The notes under the pieces were generated by a model that worked only from the letters and a program-made list of their open reading frames with translations, ran no database searches and was not told the DNA's origin. DNA of 64,000 nucleotides from Oscillospiraceae bacterium. Its GTDB lineage: Bacteria > Bacillota > Clostridia > Oscillospirales > Acutalibacteraceae. A program made the translations under genes and the position numbers. The stretch is taken from NCBI GenBank assembly GCA_015066085.1, contig SVPA01000001.1, positions 1 to 64,000 of the forward strand, read 5' to 3'. This document shows positions 35,075 to 42,657 of this stretch, piece after piece; position 1 is the first letter of the stretch; each line of letters starts with the position of its first letter.

Positions 35075-36070
35075 TTAGATAATACCGTATGCTCTCATAA
35101 TAATATATGCAAGATATACTACATAAAGTGTTACCGAAACGGCGCCTTTTCCTTTTTGAAGTTTAGTTCCGTGAATAGAAAAGAGATACATCATAACGGT
35201 AAAACCTAAAAGAAGAATTGCGTCGATAAGAACGCCCGAAGCAAGACTAACTTCAACCGGATTGATGGTTGCAGCCATACCGAGAATGAAGAGCAGATTA
35301 AACATATTAGAGCCGACAACATTGCCGATTGCCATATCGCACTCGCCTTTTTTAGCGGCAACAATAGAGGTTACAAGTTCGGGCAGAGAGGTTCCGCAAG
35401 CGACAATAGTAAGACCTATAAGCATTTCGCTCATTCCAAGGTCTGAAGCAATTTTAGAGGCACTGTCTACAACGAGGTCACCGCCTACTACGATTAAAAC
35501 TATACCAACAAGTAAAAATACAATACTTTTAAAGAGAGAAACGTTGGCAATTTCGCTTTCGTCGGCAGGAATACGGTTCTTAATTGTTTTATAAATAACA
35601 TAGGCCATATAAGAAACGAAAAGAACTAAAAGGACAATACCTTCTACCCTACCGATAGCGGGGCCGTTTGAGAGACCGAAGAAGGCCACCATAATAACTA
35701 CCGCAACGGTTGCAAGAAGGTTCCACGGATAGTCACGAAACAAAATTTCCTTGGTGGTCGGAACTTTTGTTATAAGCATACAAAAGCCGAGAACTACAAG
35801 CAGATTAAAAAGATTTGAACCGATAACATTACCAAGGGCAATCTCGTTAGCACCCGATACCGAAGCCGAAACGCTAACCGCAGCCTCGGGAGCGCTTGTT
35901 CCCATTGCAACAATAGTAAGACCGATTATTGCGGGAGAAACGCCAAGTTTTTTTGCCACAGAAGCAGCACCGTCAACAAAAATATCGGCACCCTTAATAA
36001 GAGCAAAAAAGGCGGCAATCAAAACCACATAAGGTATAAGAAAATGAATTGATAAAAGTTGTTCTACCAT
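35075..36070 (-). CDS. CaCA-family cation antiporter 2
   Basis: The 331-residue protein is a second antiporter of the same subfamily as its downstream neighbour, with alpha repeats GTSAPEAAVS and GTSLPELVTS, GNVIGSNLFN and GNVVGSNMFN, and ten predicted helices. The two genes are clearly a tandem duplication that included the leader. The ATG at 36070 is preferred, since GGAGGG lies just before it; an in-frame TTG 12 bases upstream lies within that ribosome-binding site. Control by the riboswitch at 36121-36204 suggests manganese export. Confidence 0.93.
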   Translation of the reverse strand: MVEQLLSIHFLIPYVVLIAAFFALIKGADIFVDGAASVAKKLGVSPAIIGLTIVAMGTSAPEAAVSVSASVSGANEIALGNVIGSNLFNLLVVLGFCMLITKVPTTKEILFRDYPWNLLATVAVVIMVAFFGLSNGPAIGRVEGIVLLVLFVSYMAYVIYKTIKNRIPADESEIANVSLFKSIVFLLVGIVLIVVGGDLVVDSASKIASDLGMSEMLIGLTIVACGTSLPELVTSIVAAKKGECDMAIGNVVGSNMFNLLFILGMAATINPVEVSLASGVLIDAILLLGFTVMMYLFSIHGTKLQKGKGAVSVTLYVVYLAYIIMRAYGII

Positions 36071-36086
36071 AGCACCCTCCAAAACT

Positions 36087-36129
36087 AAAAGAGACTATTA
36101 TTGTATGCAAAACACACAATAATAGTCTC
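36087..36129 (-). terminator. Riboswitch-controlled terminator of antiporter 2
   Basis: A 14-bp perfect stem (36091-36104 with 36116-36129) is followed on the minus strand by TTTT. The arm starting GAGACUA is also the 3' conserved part of the aptamer, so termination and ligand-bound aptamer compete. Confidence 0.9.
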
Positions 36130-36204
36130 GTCATTTAATATATTATCCGGCGGAAAACCCGCGTGATGACGAATAATATAACGCATTTACGCTGACTACT
36201 CCCT
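36121..36204 (-). ncRNA. yybP-ykoY (manganese) riboswitch 2
   Basis: The minus-strand leader has GGGAGUAG, a short P2 hairpin, UAUUAUUCGUCAUCAC, a GCGG/CCGC hairpin, CCGGAUAAUAU and 3' UGACGAGACUA. It shares these elements with riboswitch 1 and fits the same Mn2+-sensing class. Differences lie in the hairpins, with compensating changes that keep the helices. Confidence 0.87.
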
Positions 36205-36218
36205 AAATATCTACTACT

Positions 36219-36247
36219 ATACTAGCAAAATATTGGTAATTTGTCAA
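36219..36247 (-). promoter_or_regulatory. Promoter of antiporter 2
   Basis: On the minus strand: -35 TTGACA (36242-36247), 17-bp spacer, -10 TAGTAT (36219-36224). It lies immediately before the riboswitch and directly beside the pckG stop codon. Confidence 0.6.
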
Positions 36248-36249
36248 TA

Positions 36250-38028
36250 TTATTTAAGGTTAGCCTTAAGGTTTTCGAGTTGAGCACGAAGTTCAGCGGG
36301 AAGTTTGTCGCCAAATTTCTTGTAGTGTTCTTCGATTTCTTCGGCCTCTTTAGACCAGATATCCTTATCAACTTCGAGAATACTCTTTAAGGTTTCAATA
36401 TCAAAGTCTAAATCGGTAAGGTCGATATCTTCTGCCTTGGGAACGAAGCCGATAGCGGTTTCGGTAGCGTCGGCTTTGCCTTCGCAACGGTCGATAATCC
36501 AGTTGAGAACGCGCATATTGTCGCCGAAACCGGGCCAGATGAAGTTTCCTTCATCGTCGGTTCTGAACCAGTTAACGTTAAAGATTTTGGGAGCCTTGTC
36601 GCCGAGTTTTTCACCCATTTTAAGCCAATGAGCAAAGTAGTCGCCCATATGGTAGCCACAGAAAGGAAGCATTGCCATGGGGTCGCGGCGAACAACGCCG
36701 ACAGCACCGGCAGCAGCAGCGGTGGTCTCAGAAGCCATAGCAGAGCCTACGAATACACCGTTAACCCAATCTTTAGATTGGTATACAAGGGGGGCGCACT
36801 TAGCACGGCGGCCGCCAAAGATGATAGCAGAAATGGGAACGCCGGCACCCTTGTTGAATTCTTCAGAGATACAGGGGCAGTTTTCTGCAGGAGCAGTGAA
36901 ACGGCTGTTAGGATGGGCGGCACAGGTAGATTTATCTGCTTTATTAAACTTAGAAGCATCCCACTCGTTGCCACGCCAGTCGATAGCGTTTTCGGGGAGA
37001 TTCTTATTAAGGCCTTCCCACCAAACAGTATTGTCGTTCTTATCAAGAGCAACGTTAGTGAAGATGGTATTCTTCTTGGTAGACTCAAGAGCGTTGAAGT
37101 TGGACTTTTCGTTAGTTCCGGGAGCAACGCCGAAGAAGCCGTTTTCGGGGTTGATAGCGTAAAGACGGCCGTCCTCACCGATTCTCATCCAAGAGATATC
37201 GTCGCCTACAGTCCAGATTTTGTAGCCCTTCTTCTTAAGATACTCGGGGGGAATAAGCATTGCGAGGTTGGTCTTTCCGCAAGCAGAGGGGAAAGCAGCA
37301 GCAACATAGCGAACCTCTCCTTCGGGGTTTTCGAGGCCTAAAATAAGCATGTGTTCAGCCATCCAGCCCTCTTTCCAACCCTGGTAAGAAGCGATGCGAA
37401 GAGCGAAGCACTTTTTACCGAGAAGAACGTTTCCGCCGTAACCCGAGTTTACCGAGATAATGGTATTATCCTGGGGGAAGTGGCAGATGAAACGGTTTTC
37501 AGGGTCAATATCACAACGGCTGTGGAGACCACGAACCCAGTCATTTGAATCGCCGAGAACATCCCAAACCTTGTTATCAACACGGGTCATAATGAGCATA
37601 TTGAGAACAACATAAACAGAGTCGGTAACTTCTACGCCGATTTTAGCAAGAGGTGAGCCGATAGGTCCCATAGAATAAGGAATTACATACATTGTACGGC
37701 CCTTATAACTTCCACGGGCAATTTTATAGAGTTTATCGTACATTTCGACAGGGTCACACCAGTTGTTAGTAGGACCTGCTTCTTCCTTGGTTTCAGTACA
37801 GATAAAAGTACGGTCTTCAACACGGGCAACGTCGTTAGGATTGGTTCTGTGAAGGTAGCAACCGGGAAGTTTTTCCTGATTGAGCACTTCAAGTTCGCCA
37901 AGGCGAACGGCTTCGGCACGAAGTTCATCACGCTGAGCATCAGTTCCGTCTATCCATACAACTTTTTCGGGCTGTAAAAGGTCTTTCATTTCTTCCAGCC
38001 ACTTAAGAACAGAAGGGTTTTTAGTCAT
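36250..38028 (-). CDS. pckG: Phosphoenolpyruvate carboxykinase (GTP)
   Basis: This enzyme interconverts oxaloacetate and phosphoenolpyruvate with GTP/GDP, linking glycolysis and C4-acid metabolism. The 592-residue protein is of the GTP type: the substrate region around YVIPYSMGP, the kinase-1 loop FPSACGKTN with the catalytic-site Cys, the metal-binding GDDISWMRIG, and the guanine-site region FNVNWFRTDDEGNFIWPGFGDNMRVLNWI. Length and motifs match PckG. Most Firmicutes use the ATP form, so the GTP form is a mild marker of lineage. It is monocistronic with its own promoter. Confidence 0.97.
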   Translation of the reverse strand: MTKNPSVLKWLEEMKDLLQPEKVVWIDGTDAQRDELRAEAVRLGELEVLNQEKLPGCYLHRTNPNDVARVEDRTFICTETKEEAGPTNNWCDPVEMYDKLYKIARGSYKGRTMYVIPYSMGPIGSPLAKIGVEVTDSVYVVLNMLIMTRVDNKVWDVLGDSNDWVRGLHSRCDIDPENRFICHFPQDNTIISVNSGYGGNVLLGKKCFALRIASYQGWKEGWMAEHMLILGLENPEGEVRYVAAAFPSACGKTNLAMLIPPEYLKKKGYKIWTVGDDISWMRIGEDGRLYAINPENGFFGVAPGTNEKSNFNALESTKKNTIFTNVALDKNDNTVWWEGLNKNLPENAIDWRGNEWDASKFNKADKSTCAAHPNSRFTAPAENCPCISEEFNKGAGVPISAIIFGGRRAKCAPLVYQSKDWVNGVFVGSAMASETTAAAAGAVGVVRRDPMAMLPFCGYHMGDYFAHWLKMGEKLGDKAPKIFNVNWFRTDDEGNFIWPGFGDNMRVLNWIIDRCEGKADATETAIGFVPKAEDIDLTDLDFDIETLKSILEVDKDIWSKEAEEIEEHYKKFGDKLPAELRAQLENLKANLK

Positions 38029-38108
38029 TTTTGTTTCTCCTTATTAAGAATTTTTGGTGCTACGAATTCGGAATCGGTAACACCGAAAATCCAATTTTCA
38101 CCGAATAC

Positions 38109-38137
38109 ATTATATATAATAATGCGGCTAAAATCAA
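38109..38137 (-). promoter_or_regulatory. pckG promoter
   Basis: On the minus strand: -35 TTGATT (38132-38137), 17-bp spacer, -10 TATAAT (38109-38114). The leader of about 70 bases contains two small hairpins (GAAAAT/ATTTTC and CGGT/ACCG) of unknown role before the AAGGAG site. Confidence 0.7.
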
Positions 38138-38176
38138 GTATTATTATTTTTATTTACACTTTTCTAATATTTTGTC

Positions 38177-38210
38177 AAAAAAAAGCCCTGTCGCAATAGT
38201 GCGATAGGGC
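38177..38210 (-). terminator. Terminator of the phosphodiesterase gene
   Basis: Stem GCCCTGTCGCA (38185-38195) with TGCGATAGGGC (38200-38210), loop ATAG; the minus-strand RNA ends in eight U. Confidence 0.9.
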
Positions 38211-38222
38211 AAAATAACGGCT

Positions 38223-38696
38223 TTAAGTTTTAATTATTATAGGCATTATTCCGTTTGGCTTAATATCTATTACGGCAAAGGAAGTCCCACTTTCTCTACC
38301 GCTTGAAAGGGAGCCCGGATTAACAAAATATATCCCGTCATCATAGTCTATTTTAGAGATATGGGTATGTCCGTAGAGGACGATTTTTGCACTCCGCCGT
38401 TTTGCTTCGGCTTTTAGTCCGCCAAGTCCACCTTTTACAAAATAACTATGACCATGGGTATAAAATATTCTTAAACCCTCAATTACCGTTTCATTTTCAC
38501 ACGGAAACTCTGAAGAAAAATCACAGTTTCCGCTGACGATATGAAAAATTCGGTCCGGATAGATATAGGTATAGTCTTCGATATCTCTCACACAGTCGCC
38601 GAGAAAAAAGATGTGTTTAGCGTCACTTTGAGATTCAATAGCCTTTTCTATTTCTCCCCTTCTTGAGTGCGAATCGGATATAACAAGTAATCTCAT
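38223..38696 (-). CDS. YfcE/MJ0936-type metallophosphodiesterase
   Basis: The 157-residue calcineurin-like protein has the metal ligands in ISDSHS (residues 6-11), GDCV, SGNCD, THGH and YGHTHI, in the order of the YfcE/MJ0936 family. Family members hydrolyse phosphodiesters such as bis-pNPP in a Mn2+-dependent way; the natural substrate is unknown. The ATG at 38696 is preferred (AAAGGAC upstream). The gene is divergent from the three small genes that follow and ends in its own terminator. Confidence 0.92.
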   Translation of the reverse strand: MRLLVISDSHSRRGEIEKAIESQSDAKHIFFLGDCVRDIEDYTYIYPDRIFHIVSGNCDFSSEFPCENETVIEGLRIFYTHGHSYFVKGGLGGLKAEAKRRSAKIVLYGHTHISKIDYDDGIYFVNPGSLSSGRESGTSFAVIDIKPNGIMPIIIKT

Positions 38697-38763
38697 TTCT
38701 TGTCCTTTCATAAACTAACAATAAATTCAGTATACATTATATATATAAGCGGAGGTGATTAAA

Positions 38764-38994
38764 GTGAATAACAGCATTGACCCTAAAAAAATAAACTCTG
38801 TTTTAAACCAAAAAGATTCCGAAGCGATTAAAAAGGCAATTAAAAACGGCGACAAGGAGGCTTTGCTTTCCTCACTAAACGAAACAGACAAAGAGGTTTT
38901 ACGCTCACTTATAAACAATAAAGAAGCAAGAGAAAAACTGCTTTCCTCCCCCGAAGCAAAGGCTTTACTTGCAAGTCTTATGGGCAGAAGGTAG
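38764..38994 (+). CDS. 76-residue charged helical protein, unknown
   Basis: The product is short, helical and rich in Lys and Glu, with no membrane segment. Motifs such as SEAIKKAIKNGDKEALLSSL and SPEAKALLASLM recall small uncharacterised clostridial proteins that usually sit in the same three-gene order; this is from memory. The GTG start at 38764 has a perfect GGAGGTGATT site (38751-38760). It is the first of three closely spaced small genes. Confidence 0.8.
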   Translation: MNNSIDPKKINSVLNQKDSEAIKKAIKNGDKEALLSSLNETDKEVLRSLINNKEAREKLLSSPEAKALLASLMGRR

Positions 38995-38999
38995 AAGTT

Positions 39000-39332
39000 A
39001 TGGACGATTTAAGCGAAAAACTTTCTGAACTTTTAAATAATCCGTCGGGTATGCAGCGGATAAAAGAGATGGCTCAAAGTCTTTTAGGCAAAGAAGAACC
39101 TGAAGAACCTGCCGAGCCCGATATATTAGGCGACCTTGATATTAACGCAATAACAAGACTTATGGGAATGATGAAACAAGGTACGGGCGATGACAGCCGA
39201 GTTAAACTGCTTTTAGCGCTAAAGCCAAATCTTACCCCCGAAAGACAGGCAAAGGTTGACAGTGCAATAAAAATACTAAAACTTATTGAACTTGCCCCTC
39301 TGCTTAAAGATATAGGAATTTTTAACCTATAA
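39000..39332 (+). CDS. 110-residue helical protein, unknown
   Basis: The product starts with an amphipathic helix (NPSGMQRIKEMAQSLLG), has a Glu/Pro-rich linker (residues 31-43) and ends in LLLALKPNLTPERQAKVDSAIKILKLIELAPLLK. The last stretch, a basic helix pair ending in hydrophobic residues, is a pattern I have seen in unannotated clostridial proteins. It starts five bases after the previous stop with an AAGGTAG site. No function is known. Confidence 0.82.
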   Translation: MDDLSEKLSELLNNPSGMQRIKEMAQSLLGKEEPEEPAEPDILGDLDINAITRLMGMMKQGTGDDSRVKLLLALKPNLTPERQAKVDSAIKILKLIELAPLLKDIGIFNL

Positions 39333-39357
39333 TATTTCTATGATTGAAGGTGGAAAA

Positions 39358-39726
39358 ATGGCAGAACTTACAAAAGAAGAATTTGACCGCCTTAAAGATG
39401 AATCAACAAGAAGAATGAGAGAACTTTACGGTGGCAGAACTATGCCTCCCTACCCCGATTTTATTTCAATTCCAAAAGGGGCAGCGCAGACTTTATCCGA
39501 CAAGGAAATTCCTTCTGGCGATTATAATTCACAGTCCGCTAAAGGTTTCTGCCCACGCTCTCCCCAAAACAACAACTCTGAACTTTTAGGTCTTTTTAAG
39601 AATTTTAATATTTCAGAACTTCTTAAAAACCCGGACACTCTTTTGATACTTGGAATTATTCTGCTTTTAGTTTCTGACAAGGCAGATGAGAAACTTATTT
39701 TGGCACTTATTTTTATTATGTTATAA
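39358..39726 (+). CDS. 122-residue protein with C-terminal hydrophobic tail
   Basis: The N-terminal half is polar (RRMRELYGG, then a Pro-rich stretch YPDFISIPKG). The C-terminal 35 residues are hydrophobic and interrupted by DKADEK, giving either a membrane hairpin or one tail anchor. The ATG at 39358 follows GAAGGTGG; an ATG at 39340 lies too early. It is the third gene of the cluster. The three proteins may form a membrane-linked complex; this is a guess from gene order. Confidence 0.8.
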   Translation: MAELTKEEFDRLKDESTRRMRELYGGRTMPPYPDFISIPKGAAQTLSDKEIPSGDYNSQSAKGFCPRSPQNNNSELLGLFKNFNISELLKNPDTLLILGIILLLVSDKADEKLILALIFIML

Positions 39727-40047
39727 ACCTGCTCGTCAGCACTTTAAAGGACTAAAATTTGTTACAAAATTTTAGCAAATTCGACATAAATTTTGCATTA
39801 TGTAAACAAGATAAACCTTTTGCGTTATTACACTTGTTAACCGAGTTTTCCACACCCTTTAAACGATGTTTAGCGGTTTTTAAGCCAAAAAGTAGCCTAA
39901 AATGTGGATAACTCGGTGGATAATGTTAATATCCCTGTTGTTTATTTAACAACAAAAATAAACTTTATGTAAATCAGTTGAGCAAAAAATTTTATTATTG
40001 ACTATTTTTTTGTTTTGGTATTTTATAACAAAATTTTGCTATAATTT
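39727..40047. other. Gene-free region with paired DnaA boxes
   Basis: This AT-rich stretch of 321 bases separates convergent genes. CCGAGTTTTCCACA (39841-39854) and TGTGGATAACTCGG (39903-39916) form a 14-bp inverted repeat with one mismatch. The second arm holds a perfect DnaA box (TTATCCACA on the minus strand, 39903-39911), the first a one-mismatch box (TTTTCCACA). A third near match, GGTGGATAA, is at 39915-39923. Hairpins at about 39752-39775 (CTAAAATTT/AAATTTTAG) and 39937-39953 (GTTGTT/AACAAC) flank it. dnaA, dnaN and rpmH are absent, so it is not evidently oriC. Confidence 0.55.
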
Positions 40048-40509
40048 TCAGAAATTATAAGCAAGATTTTCTTCTTTCCAATTTTTAAGTACGGCAAACA
40101 TATCGGCGGCTATTTCTTTTGCACAAATTAGGTCGTGTTCTAAATAATTTCCGCACTCTTTTCGGCTAACTCCCGGAATTTCTCCGCTATATTCTGCAAT
40201 AAATTTCATACTTTTTGTGACAAGTTCTATTGCCTCTTCTTTTGAAACTAAATCACGGGTTAAAAAATAAAAACCCGTTCTGCAGCCCATTGGTCCTACA
40301 TAAATTACATTATCCGCAAGGCGTGAGTTTCGAGCAAAGGTTGCAAAAAGGTGTTCTATTGTGTGGGCGGCGGCATAAGGCAGATAATCTCCGCCGTTTG
40401 GTATTTTCATTCTGATATCATAGGTTATAATATCGCCGTCTATTCTGGAAAGGTACATTCCCTTTCCTACTTTGTCGTGGTCAACGGTAAAACTAGCAAT
40501 TTTTTTCAT
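40048..40509 (-). CDS. luxS: S-ribosylhomocysteine lyase LuxS
   Basis: LuxS cleaves S-ribosylhomocysteine to homocysteine and the autoinducer-2 precursor DPD, recycling methionine-cycle by-products. The 153-residue product has the metal motif HTIEH (HxxEH), the TGFYF segment and the second-half Cys in SRKECGNY that completes the metal site, plus the DGDIITYDIRMKIPNGG substrate strand. No pfs (nucleosidase) gene lies in this window. It has an AGGAGA site and runs toward the three small genes. Confidence 0.97.
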   Translation of the reverse strand: MKKIASFTVDHDKVGKGMYLSRIDGDIITYDIRMKIPNGGDYLPYAAAHTIEHLFATFARNSRLADNVIYVGPMGCRTGFYFLTRDLVSKEEAIELVTKSMKFIAEYSGEIPGVSRKECGNYLEHDLICAKEIAADMFAVLKNWKEENLAYNF

Positions 40510-40531
40510 ATATATCTCCTAAAAATTAAAT

Positions 40532-40552
40532 GCGGGGGCAAATAGCCCCCGC
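40532..40552 (-). terminator. Terminator of the F420-ligase-like gene
   Basis: An 8-bp all-GC stem GCGGGGGC with GCCCCCGC, loop AAATA, between the stop of the upstream gene and luxS. The T run is interrupted (ATTTAATTTTT). Confidence 0.8.
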
Positions 40553-40559
40553 TAAAAAT

Positions 40560-41753
40560 TTATTCTGCGGTATAGTTGTCGAAATAGCCTTGAATGAAGA
40601 CAATAGGGGTTCCCTTGTCGCCCGAACCTGAAGTAAGGTCGCAAAGCGAACCGATAAGGTCGGTAAGTCTTCTGGGGGTAGTTCCCTCGGAAGCCATTTT
40701 ACCTACAAGGTTATCATCTTTCTGATGAATTTTTTCTTTAATTGCCTCTTTTAAAGCGTCGCCAGAAAGGTTAGCAAATTCGTTATCGGCAAGATATTTA
40801 AGTTTAAGTTCGTTAGGAGTTCCCTCAAGACCGACTGTATAAGCGGGGGCAACTACGGGGTCGGCAAGTTCCCAAATTTTGCCTACGGGGTCTTTGAAAG
40901 CGCCGTCGCCGTAAACCATAACCTCTACATTTTTACCGGTAGCAGCCTTGATTTTTTCCTGAATAGCGTCAACTATAGGCTGACAATTTCTGGGGAAAAG
41001 TTTAACGGTATCTTCGGTTGCTTTATTAGAACCTAAAAGGCCATAATTCTCGTTAAATCCGCTACCATTTACAGAAGTACTTAAAATTTCATCTAAACCG
41101 AAAACCTTTTCGGCACCTGCGGCAGTAAGGAGACGGCGGGTGCGTTTTCTGGTATGAATATCACAGTGGAGGACATTTTTAGTATAGTTTAAAACAGCAC
41201 GGGGGTCGTTAGCAAAAATTATCTCTGCTTCGGCGCCGCTTTCTTTTATTAACTGTTCATAATACTCAACATAGTCGACACCGGTAAAGGTATGTTTCTC
41301 AAAGCCGAAAAGTTTGCGGTAGGTAGCAAGGTCAAGAACATCTTTATAAGGGTCTACCCCGTTTTCGTCCATAGCGTCGAGAGAGATAAGGTGATTTCCA
41401 ACCTCGTCGGACGGATATGAAAGAACTAAAACTACCTTTTTTGCACCTTGAGCTATTCCGCGAAGGCAGATAGCAAAACGGTTACGGCTTAAGATTGGGA
41501 AAATTACACCGACGGTTCCGCCGCCAAATTTTGCCTTAACGTCATCCGCGATATCTTTAGTTGTAGCATAGTTTCCCTGGGCACGAGCAACGATTGCCTC
41601 GGTCATTGCAATTATATCACGGTCATGAATTTCAAAGCCGTCACACTTTGCTGCTTCTAAAACAGAATCTGTCACGATTTGAACAATATCGTCCCCGTTT
41701 CGAATAATTGGTGCACGAACACCTCTGGAGATTGTTCCGACCATTCTACTCAT
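40560..41753 (-). CDS. Coenzyme F420-0:L-glutamate ligase-like protein
   Basis: The 397-residue product matches my memory of clostridial proteins assigned to the CofE (F420-0:gamma-glutamyl ligase) family. Conserved stretches include ITEAIVARAQGNYAT-like AMTEAIVARAQGNY, VGVIFPILSRNRFA, LSYPSDEVGNHL, YGDGAFKDPVGKIWELADP and the C-terminal GTTPRRLTDLIGSL. No other F420 genes are visible here and Clostridia of this kind are not known to make F420, so the true reaction is probably another amide ligation. Monocistronic, with an AAGGAG site upstream of the ATG. Confidence 0.85.
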   Translation of the reverse strand: MSRMVGTISRGVRAPIIRNGDDIVQIVTDSVLEAAKCDGFEIHDRDIIAMTEAIVARAQGNYATTKDIADDVKAKFGGGTVGVIFPILSRNRFAICLRGIAQGAKKVVLVLSYPSDEVGNHLISLDAMDENGVDPYKDVLDLATYRKLFGFEKHTFTGVDYVEYYEQLIKESGAEAEIIFANDPRAVLNYTKNVLHCDIHTRKRTRRLLTAAGAEKVFGLDEILSTSVNGSGFNENYGLLGSNKATEDTVKLFPRNCQPIVDAIQEKIKAATGKNVEVMVYGDGAFKDPVGKIWELADPVVAPAYTVGLEGTPNELKLKYLADNEFANLSGDALKEAIKEKIHQKDDNLVGKMASEGTTPRRLTDLIGSLCDLTSGSGDKGTPIVFIQGYFDNYTAE

Positions 41754-41922
41754 AGTTTTTTACTCTCCTTAAGTTATGAAAAAACACATAACCAAAATTT
41801 ACTGCATTATTATACCAAAAAAATAACTACTTGTAAATAAATTATTTGATTTTTTTCATTAAATATTAAACAAAATTATGAACTTCTATTTGCAAATTTT
41901 ACATAAATTTAATTAAAGTTTA

Positions 41923-41951
41923 TTGAAGAAAGATTTTAAAGGCGTTATAAT
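41923..41951 (+). promoter_or_regulatory. Promoter of the PhoB/PhoR-like genes
   Basis: -35 TTGAAG (41923-41928), 17-bp spacer, -10 TATAAT (41946-41951), followed by a leader of about 25 bases and AAGGAGAC. Confidence 0.65.
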
Positions 41952-41982
41952 ATATAGGAAATATATATTTAAGGAGACTTAT

Positions 41983-42657
41983 ATGATATATTTATTGGAA
42001 GACGACCCGAACATAAGACGATTTGCCGAATACGGACTTAAAGGGTCGGGATTTAAAATAAAAAGTTTTGAACGCCCAAGTCTTTTTTGGTCTGCCTTGG
42101 AAGAAGAAATGCCCGAACTTTTACTTTTAGACCTTATGCTTCCCGAAGAAGACGGACTTAAAATTTTAAACAAACTTAGAAGCAGAAGCGAAACCAAAAA
42201 TCTTCCCGTAATTTTACTCACCGCAAAGGGCACCGAATATGATAAGGTAATCGGTTTTGACTGCGGTGCGGACGACTATATTACGAAACCCTTTAGTTTG
42301 CTTGAACTTACGGCTCGTATAAAAGCACTTCTTCGCAGAGCCGACGCAAAACGTGACCGCAACGAATATCAGGTTGGAAAACTAACCGTTATTCCCGCAA
42401 AACACATTGTAAAAGCCGACGGAAAAGATGTTTGTTTGACCTTTAAAGAATTTGAACTTCTTTGTTTACTCGTTTCGGATATAGGCACGGTTTTTACGCG
42501 AGAGGATATTCTCCGCAAGGTTTGGGGAATTGAATTTGACGGCGAAAACCGAACGGTAGATGTACATATCAGAACCCTTCGGACAAAACTCGAAGACTGC
42601 GGAGAACTTATTGAAACGGTTCGAGGAATCGGGTATAAAATAGGAGGTTCGGTATGA
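41983..42657 (+). CDS. PhoB-like response regulator
   Basis: The 224-residue OmpR-family regulator has the receiver acidic residues in LEDD, phosphoacceptor Asp in LLLLDLMLPEEDG, Lys in DDYITKPF, and a C-terminal winged helix (KEFELLCLLVSD, TVRGIGYKIG). The ATG at 41983 is chosen for its AAGGAGAC site. A kinase gene overlaps its stop by four bases. The Na/Pi transporter gene next door makes phosphate the most likely signal. Confidence 0.92.
   Translation: MIYLLEDDPNIRRFAEYGLKGSGFKIKSFERPSLFWSALEEEMPELLLLDLMLPEEDGLKILNKLRSRSETKNLPVILLTAKGTEYDKVIGFDCGADDYITKPFSLLELTARIKALLRRADAKRDRNEYQVGKLTVIPAKHIVKADGKDVCLTFKEFELLCLLVSDIGTVFTREDILRKVWGIEFDGENRTVDVHIRTLRTKLEDCGELIETVRGIGYKIGGSV

Noticed and set aside
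36628..37341. Long open frame of 237 codons antisense to pckG
   Set aside because: It is a shadow of the well-conserved pckG gene, without a start signal.
39839..39923. Chromosomal origin oriC
   Set aside because: dnaA, dnaN and rpmH are absent, only about three DnaA boxes are seen, and neighbouring genes converge. The boxes are kept as an observation only.
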